A stretch of 30,207 nt of DNA from an uncultured Bacteroidales bacterium. Its GTDB lineage: Bacteria > Bacteroidota > Bacteroidia > Bacteroidales > Bacteroidaceae. The DNA is taken from positions 1 to 30,207 of the forward strand of contig CACXLY010000025.1 in the NCBI GenBank assembly GCA_902768605.1. The letters are read 5' to 3'. A model generated the notes under the pieces. The model did not search any database. It saw nothing but the letters and a program-made list of their open reading frames with translations, and was not told the DNA's origin. This document shows positions 7,629 to 15,016 of the stretch, piece by piece. Every line of letters starts with the position of its first letter. The first letter of the stretch is position 1. Both the position numbers and the translations under genes were made by a program.

Positions 7629-9938
7629 ATGAAAAAAATATTAGTTTATTCAACTGCTTTCCTGATGACATTAATTGCACAGGCTGGCAAAGTGACTCCA
7701 AAGATTGCTTTGCAAAAGGCACAGGCTTTTATGCCTCATCAGGCTCAGAACTTACGACTTGTGGCCCACGGAGAGGGTAAAAATCCCGCATGGTATGCTT
7801 TTTCCTCAGATAACTGTCAGCATGGAGGCTTCATCATCATGGCGGGCGATGACCGTGTCAGCCAAGTGCTGGGTTATTCTGACGAAGGGACTTTCGATAC
7901 GGCAAATATGCCAGAAAACATGAGGTGGTGGCTGAAGGGCTGCGAGGAGCAGATTGTGTTGCTGCGTCAGGGCAAGGCTCAGGCCAGTCACACAAAGGAG
8001 GGGAGGCAGGCTGTGGCTCCCATGGTGACGAGCAAATGGAGTCAGGGGGCTCCGTACAATCTGCTGACCCCGAAGATTGATGGTGTTCATGCTCCTACGG
8101 GATGTATGCCGACAGCGATGGCTCAGATATTGTACTATTGGAAGAGCAAGGCCGGTGCCTCGGCAATGGAGGCCTATACTACGGACACCAAGGGAATAAG
8201 GATGGAGGCCTTGCCCGCCACTACCTTCGACTACGACATCATGCAGGACGAGTATGAGAAAAACGACAGCAGTGATGCTGCCTACGCGGTTGCCAAGCTG
8301 ATGCTCTACTGTGGCCAGGCTTTCGAGGCGGACTATGATCTGGACGGTTCTGGGGCGAGTGGTGGCACACCCAACTTCATCGACAACTTCCATTTTGACA
8401 TCCACGGCTTCGACTTGGAGAGCATTATGGAGACTCGCGAGCAGTGGGATGAGGCACTCTACAATGAGATGGCCGCTGGGCGACCCATCTTCATGTCTGG
8501 AGTTGACTACGTCGTGGGTCACGGATTCGTGGTGGATGGTTACGACCCCCGTGGCTTTTACCACATTAATTGGGGCTGGTATGGCAACTATGACGGCTTC
8601 TATCTGATGGATGTAGCTTGCCCGGGCGACACAGAGGATGAGACCATCTACGGCGAGGGTTATTCCATCGGACAGATTGCTGGCATCGGACTGCGTCCAG
8701 AATCTGATGATATCACCTACGATGACATGGCTCTCAGTGTGTCGAGCATTGAGACAGATGCGGAAAGCTACTCGCGTGGGTCGGTGGATGATGACTTCTC
8801 TGTCTTCGTCACTTCGCAGGTGAACAACTACTATGGTGCTACGCTTCCCTTCGAACACTCCGTGGCCGTCTTTTCCCCTGAGGGCACGCTCCTGAAGGTG
8901 GGGAATGTATTAGACTATACTCTGCGCCCTATGTACGGTGGCAAATGGGGGCGCAGTATAGAGTTCGGCAGCGGCATGGAAAGCGGTAACTACATACTGA
9001 AGATGGTGAGCCGAATGACTGGGCAGGAGACATGGAACGAGGATTTTGGAAGCTACCGACACTATGTGGAGCTGACTGTTGACGGGAATACAATGACGGC
9101 TGTCGCTGTGACAAATCCTTTCACGAAGTCCTTTACCATCAACTCGATGGAAGTGGTTGGCGTACCTAAGGTGGGGAGGGAAGCCACGTTGCGGTTCAAC
9201 GCTACAAACACGGGTACCTATTATATCAATGCACTCTACATTGCCATCGACGGCAAGCTGGAGTCTGCCATCGGCGTGCCGTTCGCTCCCGGCGAGACAG
9301 GCGACTTCTTCATCCGCTACACGCCCTCCACGCCTGGCGACAAGACGATTCAGATTCGCACCTCACGCTACAATACGGCAACCACCTTCTGGAACGGCAA
9401 CTTCGACGTTGCTATGCCTTCGGAACCTAACCTGACTGTGGAGACGGTAACCGTGAAGGGTGCTGACGAGGAAAACGGCGAACTTAGCGACGACATGTGG
9501 TGCTTGCAGTTCGACGTGAAGAACGAAGCCGCCGAGACCTATGATGGCGTGTTCCGTACTCTGCTGTACAGGTATAATACAGAGACGGGGTACTACAATA
9601 TGCAGGAAGCTGTCCTGAGCGACACCGTGATACCTGCGGGCGAGACTGCCCGTGTGGAAGTTTCCTTCCCCGACACCGAGTTGGAGATAGGGGCAACCTA
9701 TTTCTCGCAAATCAGAGTGTACGAGCCTTCATCCTCTGGCTATGTCAATTTGGCTAGGTCGCCCTATTACAAGATTGTGGAGAAGAGTACGGGCATTGCC
9801 TCTCCTTCTGCCGAATTGAAGCGGTCGCCGGGCGATGTCTTCAACATCAGCGGGCAGCGGGTGACCGATGCGGACCATGCTGGGGACCTGCCTGCCGGCT
9901 TCTATATCATAGGTGGGAAGAAATTCTTGCAACGTTAA
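7629..9938 (+). CDS. C10 family cysteine protease (streptopain/interpain type)
   Basis: A 769-aa secreted protease. It has a signal peptide (residues 1-19), then a Spi-like inhibitory propeptide (20-130: ALQKAQAFM, AWYAFSSDNCQHGGFIIMAG, DDRVSQVLGYSDEGTF), then the papain-like C10 catalytic domain. Catalytic Cys159 lies in PTGCMPTAMAQI and His298 in VVGHGFVVDGYD, followed by YHINWGW with the conserved Asn and Trp. The Gly-rich SGASGG loop lies between them. Residues about 360-720 are several beta-sandwich repeats. The last 35 residues (VFNISGQRV, LPAGFYIIGGKKFLQR) are the Prevotella exported-protein tail. Relatives include SpeB of Streptococcus and interpain A of Prevotella, which cleave host proteins. 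It is the third gene of the lipoprotein operon and ends at a strong terminator. Confidence 0.92.
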   Translation: MKKILVYSTAFLMTLIAQAGKVTPKIALQKAQAFMPHQAQNLRLVAHGEGKNPAWYAFSSDNCQHGGFIIMAGDDRVSQVLGYSDEGTFDTANMPENMRWWLKGCEEQIVLLRQGKAQASHTKEGRQAVAPMVTSKWSQGAPYNLLTPKIDGVHAPTGCMPTAMAQILYYWKSKAGASAMEAYTTDTKGIRMEALPATTFDYDIMQDEYEKNDSSDAAYAVAKLMLYCGQAFEADYDLDGSGASGGTPNFIDNFHFDIHGFDLESIMETREQWDEALYNEMAAGRPIFMSGVDYVVGHGFVVDGYDPRGFYHINWGWYGNYDGFYLMDVACPGDTEDETIYGEGYSIGQIAGIGLRPESDDITYDDMALSVSSIETDAESYSRGSVDDDFSVFVTSQVNNYYGATLPFEHSVAVFSPEGTLLKVGNVLDYTLRPMYGGKWGRSIEFGSGMESGNYILKMVSRMTGQETWNEDFGSYRHYVELTVDGNTMTAVAVTNPFTKSFTINSMEVVGVPKVGREATLRFNATNTGTYYINALYIAIDGKLESAIGVPFAPGETGDFFIRYTPSTPGDKTIQIRTSRYNTATTFWNGNFDVAMPSEPNLTVETVTVKGADEENGELSDDMWCLQFDVKNEAAETYDGVFRTLLYRYNTETGYYNMQEAVLSDTVIPAGETARVEVSFPDTELEIGATYFSQIRVYEPSSSGYVNLARSPYYKIVEKSTGIASPSAELKRSPGDVFNISGQRVTDADHAGDLPAGFYIIGGKKFLQR

Positions 9939-9947
9939 TTTGATATT

Positions 9948-9989
9948 AAAAGCGGCAGGCCTATTATGATGTGAGCCTGCCGCTTTTTT
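9948..9989 (+). terminator. Strong terminator, probably bidirectional
   Basis: AAAAGCGGCAGGC (9948-9960) pairs perfectly with GCCTGCCGCTTTT (9975-9987) around a 14-nt loop, and the T-run extends to 9989. The A-run on the other side provides a U-tract for transcripts arriving from the convergent sdaA operon. Confidence 0.92.
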
Positions 9990-10106
9990 CTTGTTTTATG
10001 AAAGGGAGATTTGCTACTGGGAATGACGAGCTGTTTCTCTCCTATGTGTTTTTGTGACGATTGCTTATTGTTGGTACTCTCCAGATTGAAGCAGCGCCCC
10101 TGCCTT

Positions 10107-10260
10107 CGTGTGCCGTCGCTCAACGCTTCACGTAGGAGAGTTTGATTTATCATGTACTTGCAATTGAAAGTTCATGTACTTGCAATTGAATGTACATGTA
10201 CTTGCAAGCAACGCGTTATGTCAAGTTGGGCTGTGCTTCGTGTTGGGGCGAGTGTTCCGA
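10107..10260. repeat. 22-nt-period repeat array between convergent operons
   Basis: Three strong copies of CATGTACTTGCAA begin at 10151, 10173 and 10195, exactly 22 nt apart; the first two share 18 bases. Keeping the same phase, flanking degenerate units begin CGTGT (10107), CACGT (10129), TATGT (10217) and CGTGT (10239), giving seven units. It lies in the spacer between the C10 protease terminator and the 3' end of sdaA. The strong core is certain and the outer units are an interpretation. Confidence 0.65.
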
Positions 10261-10314
10261 CTGCTCGAGGAGGGTAATCTCTTGCTTCGGTTTCTGGGGG
10301 AGATGCTGTGGAGG

Positions 10315-11526
10315 TCAGTCGTCGCCGAGCTTGGCCAAGCCGCCTTCCGAGGTCTCCTTGTAGAGCGATGGCAGGTCCTTGCCCGTCTGCTTCATGACGC
10401 GCACGACGCGGTCGAAGCTGACGCGGTGCTGGCCGTCGGAGAGCGAGGCGTAGAAGTTGGCGTCCAGTGCGCGGGCGGCTGCAAAGGCGTTGCGCTCGAT
10501 GCAAGGTATCTGGACGAGGCCGCAGACGGGGTCGCACGTCATGCCAAGGTGGTGCTCAAGTCCCATCTCCGCAGCGTATTCTATCTGCGACACGCTGCCG
10601 CCAAAGAGCTGACAGGCAGCAGCCGAGGCCATCGCGCTTGCCACGCCCACTTCCCCTTGGCAGCCGACGTCGGCACCCGATATGCTGGCGTTCTGCTTGA
10701 CGAGGTTCCCGATGAGTCCCGCGGTGGCGAGGGCGTGGAGGATACGCTCTTCGGAAAAGGCGTGGTTGTGTCCCAAATGGTAGAGGACGGCGGGGAGCAC
10801 GCCGCACGAACCGCAGGTGGGAGCGGTGACGATGAGTCCGCCGGAGGCATTCTCCTCGCTGACGGCAAGGGCGTAGGCATAGACCAGGCCGGAGCTCTGC
10901 AGGTTCGCCTTGTAGCCCTTTGCCTTGGTGTAGTAGACGGGTGCCTTTCGCTGCAGTCCGAGCGGCCCGGGGAGGATGCCTTCGTGATTGATGCCGCGCT
11001 CGACGGCTTCCTGCATGACGCGCCATATCTCCCGCAGGTAGTCCCAGATTTCTTGTCCTTCGCATTGCTCCACATACTCCCAGAAGGCGTGTCCCGTCTT
11101 TTGGCACCATGCCATGATTTCCTTCATGGTGTTCAGGGGATAGAGCGATGGTCTGTCGGCGTTCGTTTCTTCCTGCTCCTCTCCTTCCGAGAGCGCTCCG
11201 CCGCCGATGCTATAGACGGTCCATTCGTCGAGGAGAGTGCCGTCGGGCTGACGCACGGCGAACTTCATCCCGTTGGGATGGAAGGGCAGGAATATGGTGG
11301 GCTCCCAGTGGATGTCTACGCTGCCCTGGGACTCGAGGACGCGGAGGATGGCGACGTCCGTCATGTGCCCTTTGCCCGTGGCTGCAAGGGAGCCGTAGAG
11401 CGTGACGTCGAAGGCCTTGGCTTCCGGGTGGCGGTCAAGGTATTGGATAGCAGCGGCTTGCGGTCCCATCGTATGACTGCTCGACGGACCTATGCCTACG
11501 CGGAAAAGTTCTTTTAGGGATTCCAT
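10315..11526 (-). CDS. sdaA: L-serine ammonia-lyase, iron-sulfur type
   Basis: A 403-aa cytosolic L-serine dehydratase that converts L-serine to pyruvate and ammonia with an oxygen-labile [4Fe-4S] cluster. Both domains are in one chain: the N-terminal beta domain opens with MESLKELFRVGIGPSSSHTM (the SSSHT motif at 15-19), and the C-terminal alpha domain carries the cluster and active-site segments APTCGSCGVLPAVLYHLG and CDPVCGLVQIPCIERNA. The frame is open further upstream, but the ATG at 11526 gives the family's usual N-terminus. It lies 32 nt downstream of cutC, so the two are probably one transcript. The gene ends near the 22-nt repeat array, and the terminator at 9948-9989 could serve it from the opposite side. 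Confidence 0.95.
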   Translation of the reverse strand: MESLKELFRVGIGPSSSHTMGPQAAAIQYLDRHPEAKAFDVTLYGSLAATGKGHMTDVAILRVLESQGSVDIHWEPTIFLPFHPNGMKFAVRQPDGTLLDEWTVYSIGGGALSEGEEQEETNADRPSLYPLNTMKEIMAWCQKTGHAFWEYVEQCEGQEIWDYLREIWRVMQEAVERGINHEGILPGPLGLQRKAPVYYTKAKGYKANLQSSGLVYAYALAVSEENASGGLIVTAPTCGSCGVLPAVLYHLGHNHAFSEERILHALATAGLIGNLVKQNASISGADVGCQGEVGVASAMASAAACQLFGGSVSQIEYAAEMGLEHHLGMTCDPVCGLVQIPCIERNAFAAARALDANFYASLSDGQHRVSFDRVVRVMKQTGKDLPSLYKETSEGGLAKLGDD

Positions 11527-11558
11527 AGCGTGATTGATGTTTGCTTTTATGTGACGGA

Positions 11559-12233
11559 TTATAAGTCTTGACAATTGTCTACGGTAGCGCGAACCAGCTC
11601 CGCGCTGGTGTGGCCGCCCTGCCGAAGCGAGCCATGTATCTCGCGAGCACCAGTCTCGGACAGAATCAAGCGGGCATTCCCGGGATTGACACCTGAGCCG
11701 GGCATGATGCTGAGCCTTCCCGCCGCCTGTTCGACGAGTCGCTTTATCAAAGGGATGCCTTGCTCGGCCGTCGGTGCTTGGCCGGAAGTGAGCAGGCGAT
11801 GACATCCCAAGGCGATGATTTGCTCCAGGGCTTCCATGGGGCGAGCGCAGACGTCGAAGGCGCGATGGAATGTGATGCTCAAGCCCTTCGCCTCAGCTGC
11901 AAGACGGCGAACCGTCTCTTCGTCGATGCTGCCATCAGGCTTCAGGGCACCTATCACCACGCCGTTGGCGCCCAGTCGCTTGGCCTGGCGGATGCCCTCC
12001 AGCATCGATTGTACCTCCGCCTCGTCGTAAACGAAGTCGCCTTGGCGGGGCCGGATGAGCACCTGAATTGGGATGCCCAAGCCTATCGCCTCGGCCATCA
12101 TCTCCGCCGACGGCGTCAGACCGTCCACCTCAAGAGCCTCGCATAGCTCCACGCGGTGGGCGCCTCCCTCCATTGCTGCTCGAACACTCTGCAAGTCAGC
12201 ACAGCAAACCTCTAATGTCAGTTCATCATTCAT
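11559..12233 (-). CDS. cutC: CutC family TIM-barrel protein
   Basis: A 224-aa cytosolic protein of the CutC family, historically named for copper homeostasis in E. coli although that role is disputed. Family signatures are EVCCADLQSVRAAMEGGAHRVELC near the N-terminus, then GLTPSAEMM, VLIRPRQGDFVYDEAE, GVVIGALKPDGSID, ITFHRAFDVC, LLTSGQAPTAEQGI and IMPGSGVNPGNA, followed by REIHGSLR. It is somewhat shorter than the usual ~245 aa because the loop after IHGS is reduced. The start ATG at 12233 follows a 115-nt leader with a hairpin and U-run. It is co-transcribed with sdaA 32 nt downstream; a functional link to serine degradation is not obvious. Confidence 0.92.
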   Translation of the reverse strand: MNDELTLEVCCADLQSVRAAMEGGAHRVELCEALEVDGLTPSAEMMAEAIGLGIPIQVLIRPRQGDFVYDEAEVQSMLEGIRQAKRLGANGVVIGALKPDGSIDEETVRRLAAEAKGLSITFHRAFDVCARPMEALEQIIALGCHRLLTSGQAPTAEQGIPLIKRLVEQAAGRLSIMPGSGVNPGNARLILSETGAREIHGSLRQGGHTSAELVRATVDNCQDL

Positions 12234-12269
12234 TGTCTTTTACCTCATTTTATTCACTGTAATAATAAG

Positions 12270-12301
12270 AAAAAAGGAGAGTGGCTTCACAGCTTCTCTC
12301 C
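12270..12301 (-). terminator. Terminator-like hairpin in the cutC-sdaA leader
   Basis: Read on the minus strand, GGAGAG (12301-12296) pairs with CTCTCC (12281-12276). An inner GC/GC pair tops the stem, and six U residues (12275-12270) follow. It lies between the promoter at 12387-12357 and the cutC start at 12233. It would therefore act on the cutC leader as an attenuator, or end a short RNA of about 75 nt. Confidence 0.6.
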
Positions 12302-12356
12302 TCCATTGGTATTAGCTTTGTTTAAGGTAAAAAGATTGTTTTCAGGATAACGAGTG

Positions 12357-12387
12357 CAAAGTTAGGGAATTTTTATGCACGTTGCAA
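12357..12387 (-). promoter_or_regulatory. Promoter of cutC-sdaA
   Basis: On the minus strand, TTG (12387-12385), a 20-nt spacer and TAACTTTG (12364-12357) form an ideal Bacteroidetes promoter. The predicted transcription start, near 12350, leaves a leader of about 115 nt before cutC. Confidence 0.82.
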
Positions 12388-12444
12388 CTTTTTACGCTAT
12401 GTTCTATAACATGTTTCGAGAAAATGCGCAATATTGTACACGAT

Positions 12445-13284
12445 TCATAACCTTTTGCTATGATATTCAGCGATTGATTCGATGGGTCGTCGCATGATTC
12501 GCCCTATTTGCATGTCCTTTTTGTTTGCAGCTTCCCTGAGCTCTTTCTCGAACTGGAAAGCGATGCCTCCAACGCAGTGAATGGGCAGCTCCTTGTGTCC
12601 GTAAACTGCGATGTTGCGGTCGAGGAAGAGGCAGAAAGCGTTGACGAGGAGGTCGTGGATGGCAGGATGATGGCGCCAGTCGACGATGAATGGGACGAGC
12701 GAAGCCATGAAGGCGTTGGCTGCGGGCTGACGATAGATGCGGCCGATGACGTCGGGCAACGTCATGCCGTACTTGGCGCAGAACGCCTCTTTGAGTGGCT
12801 CGGGCAGCAGTCCCTTGAAGAGACCGTTCAGCAACGTCTTGCCGAGAAAGGAGCCACTGCCTTCGTCGCCCAGGATATAGCCAAGCGGAGGCGTGTGCAT
12901 CACGATGTCCTTGCCGTCGTAAAGGCAGCTGTTGGAGCCTGTGCCCAGTATGCAGGCGATGCCTGACTCGTCGCCGCAAAGGGCCCGTGCTGCGCCGAGC
13001 AGGTCGCTTTCCACCTCGATGTGGCAATCCGTGAAGAGTTCGGCGAGGACCTCTCTCATGGTCTGGCTGAACGGCTCGATACATCCTGCCCCATAGAAAT
13101 AGATGGATTGCAGCCCCCGAGCTTGCGGAAGCTGGGTCAGCAGGTCATGGTATAATACATTATATATAATATCGCGCGCGTCGCGCGCGGGATTGATGCC
13201 GTCGGTGTGCAGTTCGGTTTGCGTTCCGTCGGGCATGAGGCAGAGCCAGTCTGTCTTTGTCGAGCCGCTGTCAGCTATAAGCAT
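12445..13284 (-). CDS. BadF/BadG-type sugar kinase (N-acetylhexosamine kinase-like)
   Basis: A 279-aa ASKHA-fold kinase of the BadF/BadG/BcrA/BcrD group, which in Bacteroidetes includes N-acetylglucosamine and N-acetylmuramic acid kinases. The phosphate-1 loop is at the very start (MLIADSGSTKTDWLCLM), the phosphate-2 segment is ACILGTGSNSCLYDG followed by GYILGDEGSGSFLGK, and the adenosine motif is CVGGIAFQF near the C-terminus. The start is placed at the ATG at 13284 because the longer frame needs a TTG and adds nothing to the domain. The substrate is inferred only from the family. It follows secG after a repeat-derived terminator, so it may have its own weak promoter or depend on read-through. 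Codons near the 5' end contain a CG-alternating run beside an AT-alternating run (13151-13190). Confidence 0.85.
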   Translation of the reverse strand: MLIADSGSTKTDWLCLMPDGTQTELHTDGINPARDARDIIYNVLYHDLLTQLPQARGLQSIYFYGAGCIEPFSQTMREVLAELFTDCHIEVESDLLGAARALCGDESGIACILGTGSNSCLYDGKDIVMHTPPLGYILGDEGSGSFLGKTLLNGLFKGLLPEPLKEAFCAKYGMTLPDVIGRIYRQPAANAFMASLVPFIVDWRHHPAIHDLLVNAFCLFLDRNIAVYGHKELPIHCVGGIAFQFEKELREAANKKDMQIGRIMRRPIESIAEYHSKRL

Positions 13285-13302
13285 AGGTTGAGCTTTGAGC
13301 AA

Positions 13303-13357
13303 TAAAAAGCCCCTTCCAAGTTTCTCCCACTTTGGGGAGACTGGGAGGGGGCCTTTT
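13303..13357 (-). terminator. Palindromic-repeat terminator after secG
   Basis: On the minus strand, a long imperfect hairpin (GGCCCCCTCCCAGTCTCCC pairing with GGGAGAAACTTGGAAGGGGC around CAAAGT) is followed by CTTTTTATT. Its sequence style (CCCCTCC, CTCCC, AAAG, GGGAG, GGGG) matches the palindrome at 20907-20962, so it looks like a member of a dispersed repeat family used as a terminator. Confidence 0.7.
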
Positions 13358-13393
13358 CCCCTTGCGGGGAGTGAGTTGATTGGTTAGGTCGGT

Positions 13394-13741
13394 TTACTCT
13401 GCGGGAGTCTCGGCAGGAGCATCTGTAGCTGCAGGCTGTTCCATGGCCGGCACGTTGCCGGGGTTGGTAGCTGCCTGCTCGATGGCTTGCTGCTGCATTA
13501 CGGACTCGTTGTGGCTTGCGCCGGGCAGGAATGCCACACTGATGACGCTGAGGAAGATCATTGCACCGGCGAGGCACCATGTTGCCTTTTCGATGAAGTT
13601 GGTTGTCTTGGGAGCGCCAAGGATCTGGTTGTTGTTGGAGTAATCTGCAGCTAAACCGCCGCCTTTTGATTCCTGAATGAGTACGATGAGGCACATGAGA
13701 ATGGAGGCCAATACAATCAGGATAACGATAGATGTGTACAT
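13394..13741 (-). CDS. secG: Preprotein translocase subunit SecG
   Basis: A 115-aa inner-membrane subunit of the SecYEG translocon. It has the SecG pattern: first membrane helix at residues 3-22 (TSIVILIVLASILMCLIVLI), the conserved cytoplasmic loop QESKGGGLAADYSNNN with ILGAPKTTNFIEKATW, and a second helix at about 56-76 (LAGAMIFLSVISVAFLPG). The tail is Ala/Pro/Glu-rich and low in complexity, as is usual in Bacteroidetes. The TPR gene stops one base before the secG ATG, so the two are tightly coupled. It is the last gene before the hairpin terminator at 13303-13357. Confidence 0.95.
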   Translation of the reverse strand: MYTSIVILIVLASILMCLIVLIQESKGGGLAADYSNNNQILGAPKTTNFIEKATWCLAGAMIFLSVISVAFLPGASHNESVMQQQAIEQAATNPGNVPAMEQPAATDAPAETPAE

Positions 13742-13742
13742 G

Positions 13743-14480
13743 TTATTTGTGTTTATTATTTATTATTAGTTTCTCGAGGAATCGAATTTGGTCTGCAAAG
13801 TAACGATTTTTTTTTGGATATTTCAAGGAAAGTTGCCGGATAATTTTCACTGCGTTCTCATATTTGCCTTGTTTTATATAAATTCCGGCCATTATTTCAG
13901 TCAAAATCTCGTTATTTGTGTCATTTTGCGTTGTTTCGCTTTCGTCGGATTGATTCTTTTCTTGTTCGTTTTCTTGTGTTTCGCTGAGGACGATTTTCCC
14001 GTGCTCATTCTCGAGGAAGTCTTCGACGACACCTCCGCCGTTCATGGGCAATGCTTCCGGCCTCTTTCCGCCTTTCAGGGTTTCCTGCTGGAGGAGGTAG
14101 CCGATGTAGTCTTGTGCTGCATCGATGGGATGGCTGGCGGGGGTGGCGGCTGTCTGCGTCTCGAGGAAGTTGTCGATGAGGCTGACGGTCCGGGACTCGG
14201 AGGCATCTGCTGTGTCGTCATAGCGCTTGTGCTCTTCGGCCTGTGTGTAGTGTGGCTCTTCCGTGAGGTGGAAGATGGCTTCCCGGCTCGGCACGAGGAT
14301 GGCGGTGCGTCGCAATGTCTCGTCGTACGCCGGGTCGTGCTTTCTGTAGAGGGCTTGCAGGAGGAGGATGCGTGGTGCGTGGAAGTAGGGATGCTCGCGG
14401 GTGAGGGCCTGCAGCTGGGCAATGGCGTCGTCGTCGATGGTGTCGGGTCGTCGGATATAGTCAATGATGTGTCGTGGCAT
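13743..14480 (-). CDS. TPR-like protein of the lptE-secG operon
   Basis: A 245-aa soluble protein of unknown function. The N-terminal third (MPRHIIDYIRRPDTIDDDAI, then ALTREHPYFHAPRILLLQAL) reads as alpha-helical. The middle is acidic and low in complexity (Glu, Gln, Asn and Thr-rich, about 170-195). The C-terminus carries one recognisable tetratricopeptide unit (TEIMAGIYIKQGKYENAVKI, then LSLKYPKKNRYFADQIRFLE). The frame is open well upstream, overlapping lptE, but that part is a shadow of lptE in another frame; the ATG at 14480 lies 17 nt after the lptE stop. Proteins of this kind sit between lptE and secG in other Bacteroidales, as I recall. That suggests an envelope or secretion role, but this rests only on position. 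Confidence 0.85.
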   Translation of the reverse strand: MPRHIIDYIRRPDTIDDDAIAQLQALTREHPYFHAPRILLLQALYRKHDPAYDETLRRTAILVPSREAIFHLTEEPHYTQAEEHKRYDDTADASESRTVSLIDNFLETQTAATPASHPIDAAQDYIGYLLQQETLKGGKRPEALPMNGGGVVEDFLENEHGKIVLSETQENEQEKNQSDESETTQNDTNNEILTEIMAGIYIKQGKYENAVKIIRQLSLKYPKKNRYFADQIRFLEKLIINNKHK

Positions 14481-14497
14481 AAGTAGTGCGTTTGGGT

Positions 14498-15016
14498 TTA
14501 CCAGTTGGCGACGGTGGCGTTGAAGATTTGGTCGGCGATGTCCTTCACCATCTGCGTTACGAGTTCTTCCTGCACGGCGGTGAGTTGCTGCGAGGCATCG
14601 TATTCGGAGGTTGCCGTGAACTGTCGCTCGAAGTCGTCGGTGTGCTTCTTGTTGTTGACGAAACGTACGTTGACGGTCATTCGGAGCTGTACCTGGCTGC
14701 TGTATCCGTCGCTGGAGATGCCTTTGTTGAACTGGTCGAAGGCGACTATCTCGCCTGCGAGCTGCAGGTCGCCGTTCTTCTTTACCTGTCTCAGTTTCGT
14801 CTGGTTGGCGTAGATTTCCGTTATCCTGTTCTGGAAGATGCTTTGCATCGGTGCCCAGACATAGGCGCTGCGGATGGGGAAGTTGTCTATCTGGATGGTC
14901 TTGGTGGTCTCGTAGTCGATGCTGGCTCCGTTGAAGCGATAGCTGATGGTACAAGCCGAGACGAGCATCGCGAGCAGGAGCGTGAGGAGGGTTCGCCTTC
15001 TATTCGTCGATTCCAT
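14498..15016 (-). CDS. lptE: LptE-like outer-membrane LPS assembly lipoprotein
   Basis: A 172-aa lipoprotein predicted to plug LptD and help insert lipopolysaccharide in the outer membrane. The signal and lipobox are MESTNRRRTLLTLLLAMLVSAC (Cys22). The mature part begins TISYRFNGASIDYETTKTIQ with IDNFPIRSAYVWAP, then NRITEIYANQTKLRQVKKNGDL, the pattern of Bacteroidetes LptE (LPS assembly lipoprotein fold). The start overlaps the 3' end of the upstream AAA+ regulator by 17 nt; the ATG at 15016 is chosen because it directly precedes the signal sequence. Similarity to proteobacterial LptE is low, so the name rests on the Bacteroidetes pattern and operon position. Confidence 0.85.
   Translation of the reverse strand: MESTNRRRTLLTLLLAMLVSACTISYRFNGASIDYETTKTIQIDNFPIRSAYVWAPMQSIFQNRITEIYANQTKLRQVKKNGDLQLAGEIVAFDQFNKGISSDGYSSQVQLRMTVNVRFVNNKKHTDDFERQFTATSEYDASQQLTAVQEELVTQMVKDIADQIFNATVANW

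Noticed and set aside
13743..14954. Long version of the TPR gene starting inside lptE
   Set aside because: The extra N-terminus is lptE read in another frame (Arg/Gln/His-rich nonsense); the ATG at 14480 right after the lptE stop is the natural start.
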